From: Polaromonas glacialis
GTDB lineage: Bacteria > Pseudomonadota > Gammaproteobacteria > Burkholderiales > Burkholderiaceae_C
Assembly (NCBI RefSeq): GCF_000709345.1
Contig: NZ_KL448323.1
Span: forward strand, 1,644,912 to 1,708,911
Direction: 5' to 3'
DNA length: 64,000 nucleotides
In this document: piece after piece, positions 23,841-34,600 of the stretch
Layout of the letters: each line of letters begins with the position of its first letter
Numbering within the stretch: the first letter of the stretch is position 1
The notes under the pieces: generated by a model
The model's database searches: none
Told to the model about the DNA's origin: nothing
What the model saw: only the letters and a program-made list of their open reading frames with translations
Position numbers and translations under genes: made by a program

Positions 23841-24695
23841 TCAGCGCAGGATCAGCACCGGCACCTCGCTGAGCCGCAGCAGCGTGGTCGTCGTGCTGCC
23901 GACGATCAGCTGGCGGATGCGCGAATGCCCATAGGCGCCCATCACCAGCAGCGAAGCGCCCCGCGCCTTGACGAAGGCCGGCAACACGTCTTCCGGCTCG
24001 CCGGGCAGCAGCGCCATCGAAGCCTCGAAACCTGCCGCCACCAGCGACTGCCAGGCTTCTTCAAGCTGCTTTTGTGCCTGCGCGGTGTCGTCGCCCGCCA
24101 TCGCCACGATCACCGGCAGGCCCTTGAGCATCGGGCTGCGCGCCACGGTCTCGACGGTCGTGCGCGACGCCGGGCTGCCGTCATAGGCGATGACGAACAG
24201 CGTGGGCTGCGCGAATGGCGCGCTTGTGGCCACCAGCACCGGGCGCTTCACCGAGCGGATCACGCGCTCGACATGGTGGTCGAGGTGAATCCTCCCGGCG
24301 CCGCTGGCACGGTAGTGTTCGCCCAGCACGAACAGGCGCGCGTCCGGTTCCATCTCCAGCACGTTGTCGAGCAGTTCGCCATGGCGCAGCCGCACGTCGA
24401 GCCGCTCCACGCCGGCGGCGGCGGCGCGCGTGCGGGCATCGTCCATCAGCCGCCGTCCGGCTTCCTGCGCCAGCTTGGCGCGCTGGGCATCGAGCGCGCC
24501 CAGTTCGTCGAGCAGCGCCTCCTGCGCGCCCAGCCCCATGGCGCCGCTGAAGTCGCCGACCAAGGGGCGGTCGGCGCGCTCCAGCACATGCAGCAACTCC
24601 AGCGGCGCCTCCAGGCGGAGCGCCGACCAGGCGGCCCAGTCGATCACGCAACCGGTGCTGGCCAAGCCGTCAATGCAGGCATAAACCTTGTTCAT
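23841..24695 (-). CDS. Universal stress protein with two tandem UspA domains
   Basis: A 284-residue protein with two UspA folds. The first (about residues 1-150) starts MNKVYACIDG and carries LFVLGEHYRASG. The second (about 155-284) has FVIAYDGSPASRTTVE and the full ATP-binding signature MGAYGHSRIRQLIVGSTTTT. AAAGGA precedes the ATG at 24695, which rules out the longer TTG start. The second domain probably binds ATP, while the first lacks the complete G-x2-G-x9-G(S/T) motif. USP genes are often found beside SulP transporters, and a sulP remnant lies just upstream here. Confidence 0.9.
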   Translation of the reverse strand: MNKVYACIDGLASTGCVIDWAAWSALRLEAPLELLHVLERADRPLVGDFSGAMGLGAQEALLDELGALDAQRAKLAQEAGRRLMDDARTRAAAAGVERLDVRLRHGELLDNVLEMEPDARLFVLGEHYRASGAGRIHLDHHVERVIRSVKRPVLVATSAPFAQPTLFVIAYDGSPASRTTVETVARSPMLKGLPVIVAMAGDDTAQAQKQLEEAWQSLVAAGFEASMALLPGEPEDVLPAFVKARGASLLVMGAYGHSRIRQLIVGSTTTTLLRLSEVPVLILR

Positions 24696-24712
24696 GGTGT
24701 TTCCTTTGGTTT

Positions 24713-25250
24713 TCAATGCAGGACTTGTTCAACGGCGTCAACATTGATCACCGACTGGTCCATCATGGCGTAGCCCGCCATGCCGCCGACGAAACCGGTA
24801 GCGATGTTGGCCAAGCCCTGCCCCATGCATTCGCGGTTCTTGTTGCTTGGCGTGTCGGTCAGCTCGTCCACGATCGAAGCGGTCATCATCGACTCCAACA
24901 GGCCCGCCACGGCCAGCGTGGCGGCATAGGGAAAGGTGATTTTGAGCGTTTCCAGGGTCAGCGGCAAGTCGGGCAGCAGGAAAATCAGCAGGCTGTCGGG
25001 CAGCGCGACCATGTCGCCGACGGTGCGGATGTCCAGCCCCAACGCCATGGCGCTGGTAGCCGCTGTCGGTGAAGGTAATGATCACGGCAAAGCTGAAGGA
25101 CGCGTGCAGGCCGACCTTCAGGTCAACGCCGGCAATGATGGAAAAGGCAACCGCCTCGGGAATCAGGGCCAGAGCGACCACGATGCCGGCGAGCAAGTCG
25201 CCCCGTGCGTGGGCGAACCAGTCCTGGCGGATGGAGGCAGGAAAGGCGCC
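24713..25250 (-). pseudogene. SulP/SLC26 anion transporter remnant with internal deletions
   Basis: Two pieces of a SulP permease remain in different frames. The first (about 25250-25085) encodes [16 protein letters not shown] and [20 protein letters not shown], the start of the membrane domain, but has no start codon of its own. The second (about 25060-24713) encodes [13 protein letters not shown] through [18 protein letters not shown] to [13 protein letters not shown] stretch of well over 100 codons between them is missing, and so is the entire C-terminal membrane part and STAS domain. The product cannot work as a transporter. A miniature inverted-repeat element abuts its 5' end. Confidence 0.85.
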
Positions 25251-25262
25251 GCTTACCCGAGT

Positions 25263-25417
25263 GTCGCGTCAGGCGCAAACTGCCGGTTCTCGCTGGCCCA
25301 TCGCCGCGCATCGCCGCGTTGCAGCCCTTGCCAGGGCTTCAGCCCTGGCTGCGGTCTGCGCCTTGCGCTGCACGCCGCTGGCGACGCGATCTCCCGACAC
25401 TTTGCGCCTGACGCGAC
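25263..25417. mobile_element. Candidate miniature inverted-repeat element (~155 bp)
   Basis: GTCGCGTCAGGCGCAAA at 25263-25279 is repeated exactly in inverted orientation at 25401-25417. A partial match of about 8 more bases extends inward (TGCCGG versus TGTCGG). The interior has smaller palindromes (CAGCCCTTGCCAGGGCTTC) and no transposase. It lies between the truncated 5' end of sulP and the 3' end of the GNAT gene, and supplies that gene's last ~26 codons. Confidence 0.55.
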
Positions 25418-25956
25418 CCTAGCAACTTCTGGAAAAACTGCGCCTTGCCCATCGCCGGATCGAGCTGGTAGCCGGCAAAGCCGACGCGCTCATACAGCCG
25501 AACGGCGCTGGCATTGCCGGCAAGCACCTCCAGCGTCAGCTTGCAGGCGCCGCGCTCGCGGGAAATTTCTTCGACCAGCGCCAGCATCTGTTCGGCAATG
25601 CGCTGGCCCCGGTGGCCGGGCAGCACCGCCACGTCGTGGATATTGACCAGCGGGCGGCAGGCAAAGGTCGAAAAGCCTTCGATGCAGTTCACCAGGCCGA
25701 CCGCCTCCTCGCCAGAGAAGGCCAGCACGCTGAAGGCCTGCGGCCGCGCGGCCAGTTCCTTCACCAGGTTGGCCTTGGCAAACGCGCCCAGCGCTTCGCC
25801 GCCGCCGGCCGGGTCCTGCGCATAGGCGTCGAGCAGGCGAACCAGCGCGTCGGCGTGGACCGGGTTGCGGTAATCGGCCCGGCAGACTTGCAGGCGCGGT
25901 GAAATCGATTCAGTGGACTGGGTCACGGGTGGCTCTCTGGCGATGGCTGGGTGCAT
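25339..25956 (-). CDS. GNAT family N-acetyltransferase with altered C-terminus
   Basis: A 205-residue acetyltransferase of the GNAT fold. The acetyl-CoA motif is [20 protein letters not shown] (Q/RxxGxG/A type), followed by [20 protein letters not shown] and [18 protein letters not shown]. Residues after ~180 ([16 protein letters not shown] onward) are read from the miniature inverted-repeat element, so the natural C-terminus has been replaced by a basic tail. ATG at 25956 lacks a clear ribosome-binding site; GTG at 25926 is possible. Substrate unknown. It probably remains active because the core fold is complete. Confidence 0.8.
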   Translation of the reverse strand: MHPAIAREPPVTQSTESISPRLQVCRADYRNPVHADALVRLLDAYAQDPAGGGEALGAFAKANLVKELAARPQAFSVLAFSGEEAVGLVNCIEGFSTFACRPLVNIHDVAVLPGHRGQRIAEQMLALVEEISRERGACKLTLEVLAGNASAVRLYERVGFAGYQLDPAMGKAQFFQKLLGSRQAQSVGRSRRQRRAAQGADRSQG

Positions 25957-26213
25957 GGATTTTAAGGACCGGCCAACAGTGACCCGGTCTAGCGTCTTGA
26001 CGGCTTTGTTTCGGCTTTTGCTTTACCGGATGTTTACCGGCCTATTTCAGGGGCGACATCTGCGCTGAGGCGCTTGCAGGGATAATTATTCAGAACAAGG
26101 CCCGCCGATGCGCCCCGGTCATTCGCCAGGGCCGGACATGGCGCCTTCCCCCTCCCCTTAGAAATGAAAATGCCGCCGTCAGCGTCCTGTCGCGGCATGC
26201 CAAAGGACCGCTG

Positions 26214-27602
26214 ATGGATACCCGTGCCGAGACCCCACCCATCCGCAGCAACACCCCTCCCGCCCAACGCATGAGCCGCCGCTCGCGCCTGCTCGGCAGC
26301 GTGCTGGCGGTGCTGGCGCTGGCCGGCACCGGCTGGCTGGCCTGGCACCTGACGCATCCCGATGCGCCAGCGGCCGGCGCAGGTGCGGCGGGCGGGCGGC
26401 GCGGCGCAGTGGCCACGACCGTTGGCGTGGCGACCGCCGAAAGCGGCCGCATTCCGGTCATCCTCGAAGCGCTGGGCACCGTCACGCCGCAGGCCACTGT
26501 CCGGGTCCGGCCGCAGGTGTCGGGCGTGATGGAAAAGGTGCTGTTCAAGGAAGGCCAGATGGTGCGCGCAGGCGACCTGATGGCAACCATCGACCCGCGC
26601 CAGTTCGAACTCGCGCTGATGCAGGCCAGCGGCCAGCGCCAGCAGGGCGAGGCGCAGCTGGCCAGCGCCCGCGTCACGCTCGAACGCTTCAAGACCCTCT
26701 TGACGCAGGACTCGATTGCCCGCCAGGAGGTCGATACGCAGGCCGCGCTGGTCAAGCAGCTCGAAGGCACGGTGATGATTAACAAGGCCAACGAAGGCGT
26801 GGCCCGCCTGAACCTGGGCCATGCCCGCGTGGTGGCGCCGATCAGCGGCCGCGTCGGCCTGCGCACCGTCGATGTCGGCAATGTGGTCAGCAGCAGCGAC
26901 GCCAACGGCATCGCGCTCATCACGCAGGTCAGCCCGATCGACGTGGTGTTTGCGGTTCCGCAGGACCGCGCGGGCGAGTTGCAGCAGTCGGCGGTCAGCG
27001 GCAAGGCGATGCAGGCCACGGCGCTCGACCGCACCCGCGCCAGTGCGCTGGACACCGGCGTGTTCGCCTCGCTGGACAACCAGGTCGATGTGCAGACCGG
27101 CACGGTCAAGGCCAAGGCGCGCTTTGCCAACCGCGAACTGGCGCTGTTTCCGAGCCAGTTCGTCAATGTGCAGCTGGAACTGCGGACGATTGAAAACGCC
27201 GTCACGGTGCCGGTGGCAGCGCTGCGCCACGGCAATGCCGGCGACTATGTGTATGTGGTGAATGCGGCCGAGCGCACCGTCAGCCTGCGGCCGGTCCAGC
27301 GCGGCCAGGCGACGGCGGACAAGGTCCAGATTGCCTCGGGCCTGAAGGCGGGCGAGCAGGTCATCACCGAAGGCGCCGACCGGCTCAAGGACGGCGCGCC
27401 TGTGGTGCTGCCGGGCGACAGCCCCAGGGGCATGAACGGCGGCGTGGCCGGTGGCAAGCGCCAGCGCCCCGTTGCGCCGGCTGATGGCGCCAGGCCGGGT
27501 GCGTCAGCCGCAGGCGACGGCGTGGCGCCGGCGTCAATCCCTGCCTCAGGCGCCGCCAGCCCGCAACGCCAACGCCGCGCTTCGCAAGCCGAGGGCGCAT
27601 GA
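26214..27602 (+). CDS. mdtA: RND efflux periplasmic adaptor (MdtA-like)
   Basis: A 462-residue membrane-fusion protein. It has an N-terminal membrane anchor (about residues 26-46), a lipoyl/barrel-sandwich region ([20 protein letters not shown]), an alpha-hairpin (about 145-190) and a beta-barrel domain ([15 protein letters not shown]). The last ~60 residues are a Pro/Ala-rich tail not typical of the 415-residue E. coli MdtA. The stop overlaps the next ATG as ATGA. It links the inner-membrane RND pump to the outer-membrane channel encoded 8 kb downstream. No two-component or TetR regulator is adjacent. Confidence 0.93.
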   Translation: MDTRAETPPIRSNTPPAQRMSRRSRLLGSVLAVLALAGTGWLAWHLTHPDAPAAGAGAAGGRRGAVATTVGVATAESGRIPVILEALGTVTPQATVRVRPQVSGVMEKVLFKEGQMVRAGDLMATIDPRQFELALMQASGQRQQGEAQLASARVTLERFKTLLTQDSIARQEVDTQAALVKQLEGTVMINKANEGVARLNLGHARVVAPISGRVGLRTVDVGNVVSSSDANGIALITQVSPIDVVFAVPQDRAGELQQSAVSGKAMQATALDRTRASALDTGVFASLDNQVDVQTGTVKAKARFANRELALFPSQFVNVQLELRTIENAVTVPVAALRHGNAGDYVYVVNAAERTVSLRPVQRGQATADKVQIASGLKAGEQVITEGADRLKDGAPVVLPGDSPRGMNGGVAGGKRQRPVAPADGARPGASAAGDGVAPASIPASGAASPQRQRRASQAEGA

Positions 27603-30600
27603 ACCCGCGCGAGCCAGCCAGTGCGCCGGGCTTTCCGCCCGGCGACCTGGAGCAATCCGGCAACTTCGGCGACAACGCGCCAGCCTCGACGCTGAGCCCG
27701 TCGCGCCCCTTCATCATGCGTCCGGTGGCCACCGCGCTGTTGATGCTGGCCATCGTGCTGGCCGGGCTGGTCGGTTTCCGGTTGCTGCCGCTGTCGGCGC
27801 TGCCGCAGGTCGATTACCCGACCATCCAGGTGCAGACGCTCTACCCCGGCGCCAGCCCCGAGGTGATGGCGCAGACCGTCACCGCACCGCTGGAGCGCCA
27901 GTTCGGCCAGATGGCGGGCTTGAGCCGCATGAGTTCGACCAGCACGGCTGGCGTGTCCATCGTCACGCTGCAGTTCGGCCTGGGCCTGGCGCTGGACGTG
28001 GCCGAGCAGCAGGTGCAGGCGGCGATCAACGCCGGCGGTTCGCTGCTGCCCGCCGACCTGCCCGCGCCGCCGGTGTATGCCAAGGTCAACCCCGCCGACG
28101 CGCCCGTGCTGACGCTGGCGATCACCTCGGACACGCTGCCGCTGACCGAAGTGCAGAACATCGTCAACACCCGGCTGGCGCTGAAGATCAGCCAGGTGGG
28201 CGGCGTCGGGCTGGTGGCGCTCAGCGGCGGGCAGCGGCCCGCCGTGCGCATCCAGGCCGACACGCGGGCGCTGGCGTCCTATGGCCTGGGGCTCGATGCG
28301 CTGCGCACGGCCATCAGTGCCGCCAACGCCAACGGCGCCAAGGGCAGCATCGACGGCCCGACGCGCTCGTATTCGATCAATTCCAACGACCAGTTGCTGG
28401 CCGCCAGCGACTACCAGAACCTGATCATTGCCTACCGCAACGGCGCGGCGGTGCGCGTGTCAAGCGTGGCCCGGGTCGTGGAAAGCGCCGAGAACACCCA
28501 GCTTGGCGCATGGGCCAGCATCGCCTGCGCGCCGGACGCATCAAGAAATGACGAGAACTGCCTCGGCACGCCCGGCCGGCGGCTGGTTCCCGCGATCATT
28601 TTGAATGTCCAGCGCCAGCCCGGCGCGAACGTGATTGCCACCGTGGACGCCATCAAGGCGCGCCTGCCCGAGCTGCAGGCCGGCCTGCCGACGCAGATGC
28701 GCGTCGATGTGCTGAGCGACCGCACCACCGGTATCCGGGCTTCCGTGCTGCATGTCGAGATCGAATTGCTGCTGGCCGTGCTGATGGTCGTGCTGGTGAT
28801 CTTTGCCTTCCTGCACAACCTGCGCGCCACCGTGATTGCCAGCCTGTCGGTGCCGATCTCGCTCATCGGCACCTGCGGCGCGATGTACCTGCTCGGCTAC
28901 AGCCTGAACAACCTGAGCCTGATGGCGCTGACGATTGCCACCGGCTTCGTGGTCGATGACGCCATCGTGATGATCGAGAACATCTCGCGCTACATCGAGG
29001 AAGGCGAAAAGCCGATGCTCGCTGCGCTGAAAGGCGCCAAGCAGATCGGCTTCACCATCATCTCGCTGACGGTGTCGCTGATTGCCGTGCTGATTCCGCT
29101 GCTCTTCATGGGCGACGTGGTGGGCCGGCTGTTCCGCGAATTCGCCATCACGCTGGCCATCACCATTTTGATTTCTGCCGTCGTTTCTCTGACTTTGGTG
29201 CCGATGATGTCGGCGCGCTGGTTAAAAACTGAAGCTAAAAAGGTTGAGAACCGCCTGGACAATTCGGTGGGCGCGCGCTTGCAGCGGTTCTTCGATAGTG
29301 TCATCGTGCGTTATGACCAGTCGCTGACCTGGGTGCTCCGGCACCAGGGCGCCACGCTGGTGGTCGCGCTGGCCACGCTGTTGTTAACCATGCTGCTGTA
29401 TGTCTTGATTCCCAAAGGCCTGTTCCCGACGCAGGACACCGGCCAGCTGCAGGCGCGGGTCGAAACCGCGCAGTCGGTGTCGTATGCCCGCATGGCCGAA
29501 CTGCAGCAGGCGGCGGCGCGCGAGATTTTGCAGGACCCGGACGTGGACGCGCTGAGTTCCTTCATCGGCGTCGATGCGGCCAACAACACCATGCTGCACA
29601 CCGGCCGCATGCTGATCAACCTGAAAAAAGAGCGCACCGGCAGCCAGCAGGACACCATGGACCGGCTCAAGGAGCGCGCCAGCCGGGTCGCCGGCGTGAC
29701 CCTGTACCTGCAGCCGACTCAGGATTTGACGATTGATGCCGAAACCGGCCCGACGCAGTTCCGCGTGTCGATGGAGGGCGCGAGCAACGCCGTCGTGGTC
29801 GAGTGGGCCAACAAGCTGGCCGCGCGCATGGCGCGCTCAAGCAGCCTGCGCAATGTCGTGTCGGACGCCGGCGCGCAGGGCACGGCGGCCTTCATCAACG
29901 TGGACCGCGACACCGCGTCGCGGCTGGGCATTTCAAGCTCGACGATTGACGATGCGCTGTACAGCGCGTTTGGCCAGCGCATCGTCTCGACGATCTTCAC
30001 CGAGACCAACCAGTACCGCGTGATCCTTGAAGCGCAGCCCGATATGCTCGCCACGCCGGCTTCGCTGGGCAACATGCCGCTGAAAACCGGCGCCGGCACG
30101 ACCACGCCTCTGGCGTCGATTGCCACCATCACCGAGCAGCCCGCGCCGCTGCAGATCACCCATGTCGCGCAGTATCCGGCCACGACGCTGGGGTTTGACA
30201 CCGCGCCCGGCGTGTCGCTGGGCAAGGCGGTCGATGACATCCGGCAGGCGGCCAAGGACATCGCCCTGCCGACCAGCGTGACCTTGAGTTTTCTGGGCGC
30301 GGCCGGGGCTTACCAGGCGTCGCTGTCCAACCAGCTGTGGCTGATTCTGGCGGCGGTGGTCTGCGTGTACATCGTGCTGGGCGTGCTGTATGAAAGCTAT
30401 GTGCACCCGATGACGATCCTCTCGACGCTGCCGTCGGCGGGCGTCGGCGCCTTGCTGGCGCTGATGATCAGCGGGTCTGACCTGGGCGTGATCGGCATCA
30501 TCGGCATCATTTTGTTGATCGGCATCGTGAAGAAGAATGCCATCATGATGATCGACTTCGCGATTGACGCCGAGCGCAATCAGGGCAAGTCACCGCAGGA

Positions 30601-30859
30601 GGCGATTCACCAGGCGGCGCTGCTGCGCTTTCGGCCGATCCTGATGACGACGCTGGCGGCGCTGTTTGCTGCCGTGCCGTTGATGCTGGGGTTTGGCGAG
30701 GGCGCTGAGTTGCGGCGGCCGCTGGGCTTGGCGATTTTTGGCGGGCTGATTGTCAGCCAGGTGTTGACGCTGTTCACGACGCCCGTCATTTACCTGGCGT
30801 TTGACCGGCTGGGGCGGCGTGTTGGGCGCAAGGAGCGGGTGGATGCTGCTGTTGCCTGA
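27599..30859 (+). CDS. mdtB: RND multidrug efflux permease (MdtB-like)
   Basis: A 1086-residue proton-driven RND pump with 12 membrane helices and two large periplasmic loops. TM4 carries the paired aspartates in [19 protein letters not shown], and [20 protein letters not shown] follows. A repeat of this pattern lies in the second half ([20 protein letters not shown]). About 20 extra residues ([19 protein letters not shown]) interrupt the usual [16 protein letters not shown] junction near residue 315. The N-terminus is extended by ~35 polar residues before [12 protein letters not shown]. It would pair with the second permease in an MdtB2C-type heterotrimer. Confidence 0.94.
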   Translation: MNPREPASAPGFPPGDLEQSGNFGDNAPASTLSPSRPFIMRPVATALLMLAIVLAGLVGFRLLPLSALPQVDYPTIQVQTLYPGASPEVMAQTVTAPLERQFGQMAGLSRMSSTSTAGVSIVTLQFGLGLALDVAEQQVQAAINAGGSLLPADLPAPPVYAKVNPADAPVLTLAITSDTLPLTEVQNIVNTRLALKISQVGGVGLVALSGGQRPAVRIQADTRALASYGLGLDALRTAISAANANGAKGSIDGPTRSYSINSNDQLLAASDYQNLIIAYRNGAAVRVSSVARVVESAENTQLGAWASIACAPDASRNDENCLGTPGRRLVPAIILNVQRQPGANVIATVDAIKARLPELQAGLPTQMRVDVLSDRTTGIRASVLHVEIELLLAVLMVVLVIFAFLHNLRATVIASLSVPISLIGTCGAMYLLGYSLNNLSLMALTIATGFVVDDAIVMIENISRYIEEGEKPMLAALKGAKQIGFTIISLTVSLIAVLIPLLFMGDVVGRLFREFAITLAITILISAVVSLTLVPMMSARWLKTEAKKVENRLDNSVGARLQRFFDSVIVRYDQSLTWVLRHQGATLVVALATLLLTMLLYVLIPKGLFPTQDTGQLQARVETAQSVSYARMAELQQAAAREILQDPDVDALSSFIGVDAANNTMLHTGRMLINLKKERTGSQQDTMDRLKERASRVAGVTLYLQPTQDLTIDAETGPTQFRVSMEGASNAVVVEWANKLAARMARSSSLRNVVSDAGAQGTAAFINVDRDTASRLGISSSTIDDALYSAFGQRIVSTIFTETNQYRVILEAQPDMLATPASLGNMPLKTGAGTTTPLASIATITEQPAPLQITHVAQYPATTLGFDTAPGVSLGKAVDDIRQAAKDIALPTSVTLSFLGAAGAYQASLSNQLWLILAAVVCVYIVLGVLYESYVHPMTILSTLPSAGVGALLALMISGSDLGVIGIIGIILLIGIVKKNAIMMIDFAIDAERNQGKSPQEAIHQAALLRFRPILMTTLAALFAAVPLMLGFGEGAELRRPLGLAIFGGLIVSQVLTLFTTPVIYLAFDRLGRRVGRKERVDAAVA

Positions 30860-30924
30860 TTTTTATGCTTTTTATGGGGTTTTCGCTTGTCCCGCTTGCG
30901 TATCCAGCTATTTAATTGATAGCG
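30859..30924 (-). repeat. Dispersed palindromic repeat after mdtB, degenerate copy
   Basis: A reverse-oriented copy recognisable by ATCCAGCTATTTAATTGATAGCG and the CGCTTGCG core. It starts at the mdtB stop and precedes the long inverted-repeat region. Confidence 0.55.
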
Positions 30925-30942
30925 GTTTTCGCTGCGTTGGCC

Positions 30943-31180
30943 TGCTGGCCGGGGGTTGCCCGGCGGCAACTCACTTTTCTTTGCTTCGCCAAAGAAAAGT
31001 AAGCAAAAGAAAGGCGACCCGGCTGTCTGGGTCCCTTCGCTTCGCTTCGGGCAACCTGCGCTGCCCCAAAAAAACGGGGGTCGGCGCAAACTCGCTTCAC
31101 TGCGTTGCGCTCAAACAGCGCGCCGCCCTGATCCCGTTTTTCCAGTGCATCGCAGGCCCAGACAGAACGGGACAGGCGGG
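30943..31180 (+). repeat. Left arm of a long inverted repeat between mdtB and mdtC
   Basis: About 238 bp, starting CTGGCCGGGGGTTGCCCGGC and including ACTTTTCTTTGCTTCGCCAA, GGCGACCCGGCTGTC and TCAAACAGCGCGC blocks. All recur in the same order in the reverse complement of 31345-31573. Several sub-blocks are palindromic (TTTCTTTGCTTCGCCAAAGAAA). The open frames crossing it are compositional artefacts. Confidence 0.8.
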
Positions 31181-31239
31181 GATGAAAATCCGAACAGCCA
31201 AACAGCCAAACAGCCACTGCGCCCTGACTTCAATCCTTA

Positions 31240-31300
31240 ATGCTATTAATTCAATAGCTGGTTGCGCAGCTAGTGCGTGCGGCAAAGGCACTTTTTATGC
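31240..31300 (+). repeat. Dispersed palindromic repeat in the centre of the mdtB-mdtC spacer
   Basis: TGCTATTAATTCAATAGCTG and GGCAAAGGCACTTTTTATGC match the family ends. It sits between the two arms of the long inverted repeat. Confidence 0.65.
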
Positions 31301-31344
31301 ACAAACACGGGTTCCAGCATCCGCATCCGTTCCCGCTCCCGCTC

Positions 31345-31573
31345 CCGCAAGTCCCGTTCTGGCCGGGCCTGTGATGAGCGGCAAAAGCGGGATCAGGGCC
31401 GCGCGCTGTTTGAGCCGAAGGCGAGTTTGCGCGGACCCCCGCTTTTGCCGCTCATCACAGGTTGCCCGTAGCGCAGCGAAGGGACCCGGACAGCCGGGTC
31501 GCCTTTTCTTTGGTGACTTTCTTTTGGCGAAGCAAAAGAAAGTTACTTGCCGCCGGGCAACCCCCGGCCAGCA
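31345..31573 (-). repeat. Right arm of the long inverted repeat, with internal 24-bp stem
   Basis: The reverse complement of this 229-bp segment aligns block by block with 30943-31180. In addition, 31368-31391 (starting CCTGTGATGAGCGGC) is perfectly complementary to 31438-31461, making a 24-bp stem with a 46-base loop inside this arm. No coding signal is visible. Confidence 0.8.
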
Positions 31574-31633
31574 ACCCTCAGCCAAGTTAACGCAGAACAA
31601 AATCGCAGCTAAACGAATAGCAGGAGCCAGACC

Positions 31634-34600
31634 ATGAACCTGTCCGGCCCCTTCATCAACCGCCCCATCGCCACCATCCTGCTGACCATAGGCCTGGCCT
31701 TGGCAGGCATAGGTGCCTTCTTCGTGCTGCCCGTCGCCCCCCTGCCCCAGGTCGATTTTCCAACCATCTCGGTCAGCGCCTCGCTGCCCGGCGCCAGCCC
31801 CGGCACCATGGCCAGCAGCGTCGCCACGCCACTCGAACGCAGGCTGAGCGTGATCGCGGGCGTCAACGAAATGACATCGAACAGCGGCACCGGCTCGACC
31901 CGCATCAGCCTGCAGTTCGAGCTGAACCGCAAGATCGACTCGGCCGCGCGCGAGGTGCAGGCCGCCATCAACGCCTCGCGCGCCGACCTGCCCGCCACGC
32001 TGCGCAGCAACCCGACCTACCGCAAGGCCAACCCGGCCTCGTCGCCGGTCATCATTCTGGCGCTGACGTCCAGGACCCGCTCGCCCGGGCAAATCTACGA
32101 CGAAGTCTCCAACCTGGTGCAGCAAAAGATTGCCCAGGTGCCCGGCGTCGGCGATGTGGAGCTCGGCGGCGGCTCGCTGCCCGCCGTGCGCGTCGAGCTG
32201 CTGCCCTTCGCGCTCAACCGCTACGGCGTCAGCATGGAAGACGTTCGCGCCGCGCTGCAAGCCGCCAACGCCAACCGGCCGCGCGGCGCCATCGAAGGCA
32301 ACGGCCAGCGGCTGCAAATCTATGCCAGCGGCAGCACCGCATCTGGCGGTCTGCGCGCGTCCGATTACCGGGGGCTGATCGTCGCCTGGCGCAACGGCGC
32401 GGCGATCCGGCTGAGCGACGTGGCCGAAGTCAGCAACGGCGTGGAAAACACCAACACCCTGGGCCTGTTCAACGGCCAGCCGGCGGTCATCGTGCTGGTC
32501 ACGCGCCAGCCCGACGCCAATGTGATTGCCACCGTCGATGGCGTGCGCGCGCTGCTGCCCGAACTGCAGGCACAACTGCCGCCGGATGTGGAACTGCAGG
32601 TGGCGTCGGACAGCACCAATTCGATTCGCGCCTCGCTGCGCGAAATCGAGGTCACGCTGCTGATCTCGATTGCACTGGTGGTGCTGGTGGTCAGCGCATT
32701 CTTGCGCAGCGTGCGGGCGACTTTCATTCCGGCCGTGGCCACGATGGTGTCGCTGCTGGGCACCTTCGGCGTGATGTACCTGCTGGGCTTTAGCCTGAAC
32801 AACCTGAGCCTGATGGCGTTGACCGTGGCGACCGGCTTCGTCGTCGATGACGCCATCGTCGTGCTGGAAAACACCAGCCGCCACATCGAGGCGGGCATGG
32901 ACCGCTTCAAGGCCGCGCTGCTGGGCGCGCGCGAGGTCGGCTTCACTGTCCTGTCGATCAGCCTGTCGCTGGTGGCGGTGTTCATTCCGCTGCTGTTCAT
33001 GGGCGGGCAGACCGGCCGGCTGTTCCGCGAATTCGCCGTCACGCTGTCGGCGGCGGTGATGATCTCGCTGGTGATCTCGCTCACCACCACGCCGATGATG
33101 TGCGCCTGGCTGCTCAAACCCGCTTCCGCCGACAAGCCGCCGGGCCGCATCGCGCGGGGCTTTGAAAACGCCTTCAAGCGCTTGCTACGGGCCTATGAAA
33201 TCGCACTGGACTGGGCGCTGGCCAGCAAACTGCTCGTCATGCTGATCTTGCTGGCGGTGATCGGGTTGAATGTTTATCTGTACATCGCCGCGCCGAAAGG
33301 CTTTTTTCCGCAGCAGGACACCGGGCAGATCAACGGCTTTTTGCGCGCCGACCGCAGCATTTCATTCCAGGCGATGCAGACCAAGCTCAAGCAGCTGGTG
33401 GACACCATCCGCGCCGATCCGGCCGTCGATACCGTGGTCGGTTTCACCGGCGGCTCGCGCGCCGGCGGCGGCTTCATGTTCATCAACCTCAAGCCGGTGG
33501 CCCAGCGCAGCGACTCGGGCCAGGCGGTGATTGCGCGGCTGCGCCCGCAACTGGCGCAGGTCACCGGCGTCAGCCTGTTCCTCAACCCCGTACAGGACCT
33601 GCGCGGAGGCGGGCGCCAGAGCAGTTCGACCTACCAGTACACGCTGAAAAGCGACAACGCCGCCGACCTCAAACGCTGGGCGACGCGGCTGGCCGACCAG
33701 ATGAAGGGCGCCAGCGCGCTGCTTGACGTGGACACGGACCAGGAGGAAAACGGCGTCGAGACCATGGTCACAGTGGACAAGGAAAGCGCCGCGCGGCTGG
33801 GCGTGAGCTCGCGCGATGTGGACAACGCGCTGTACAACGCCTTCGGCCAGCGCCAGGTCGCAACGATCTACGGAGAACTGAACCAGTACAAGGTCATCAT
33901 GCAGGTGGCGCCGCGCTATATCGGCAGCCCCGAAGCGCTCAAGAACATTTACGTGCCCGCCAGAAACGCGGCATCCACCAGCACGACCCCTGCCACTGGC
34001 ACGGCCACCAGCACCAATGCCTCCGCGTCCGTCGTGAATCCGGCGCTGCGCGACCCGTCTGCCGGCCAGGCGCTGAGCAGCGCCGTCACGACCATGGTGC
34101 CGCTGTCGGCGATTGCCAGCTTCAGCGAAAATTCGGCAGCGGCATCGATCAGCCACGAGGACGGCGAACTCTCGACCACCATTTCCTACAACCTGGCCAC
34201 CGGCAGCACGCTCAGCGATGCGCAGGCCGCCGTCCGGGATGCGGAAGCCGCGATCAGCCTGCCCAACAATGTGCGCGGCAGTTTTTCGGGCACGGCGCTC
34301 AGCGCGCAGCAGTCGCAGGGCGAGCAGCCGCTCTTGATTCTGGCGGCGCTGGTGGTGATCTACATCGTGCTGGGCATCCTGTACGAAAGCCTGATCCACC
34401 CGCTGACGGTGATCTCGACGCTGCCGTCGGCCGGCGTGGGCGCGCTGCTGGCGCTGCTGCTGTTCAAGATGGACTTGTCGATCATCGCGCTGATCGGCAT
34501 CTTTTTGCTGATCGGCATTGTCAAGAAAAACGCCATCCTGATCATCGACTTCGCGCTGGACGCCGAACGCGCGCGCGGCCTGAGCGCCGTCGAAGCGGTG

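Noticed and set aside
30801..31637. 278-codon open frame across the mdtB-mdtC spacer
   Set aside because: It runs through the inverted repeats and a palindromic repeat and has no ribosome-binding site or domain; a by-product of repeat sequence.
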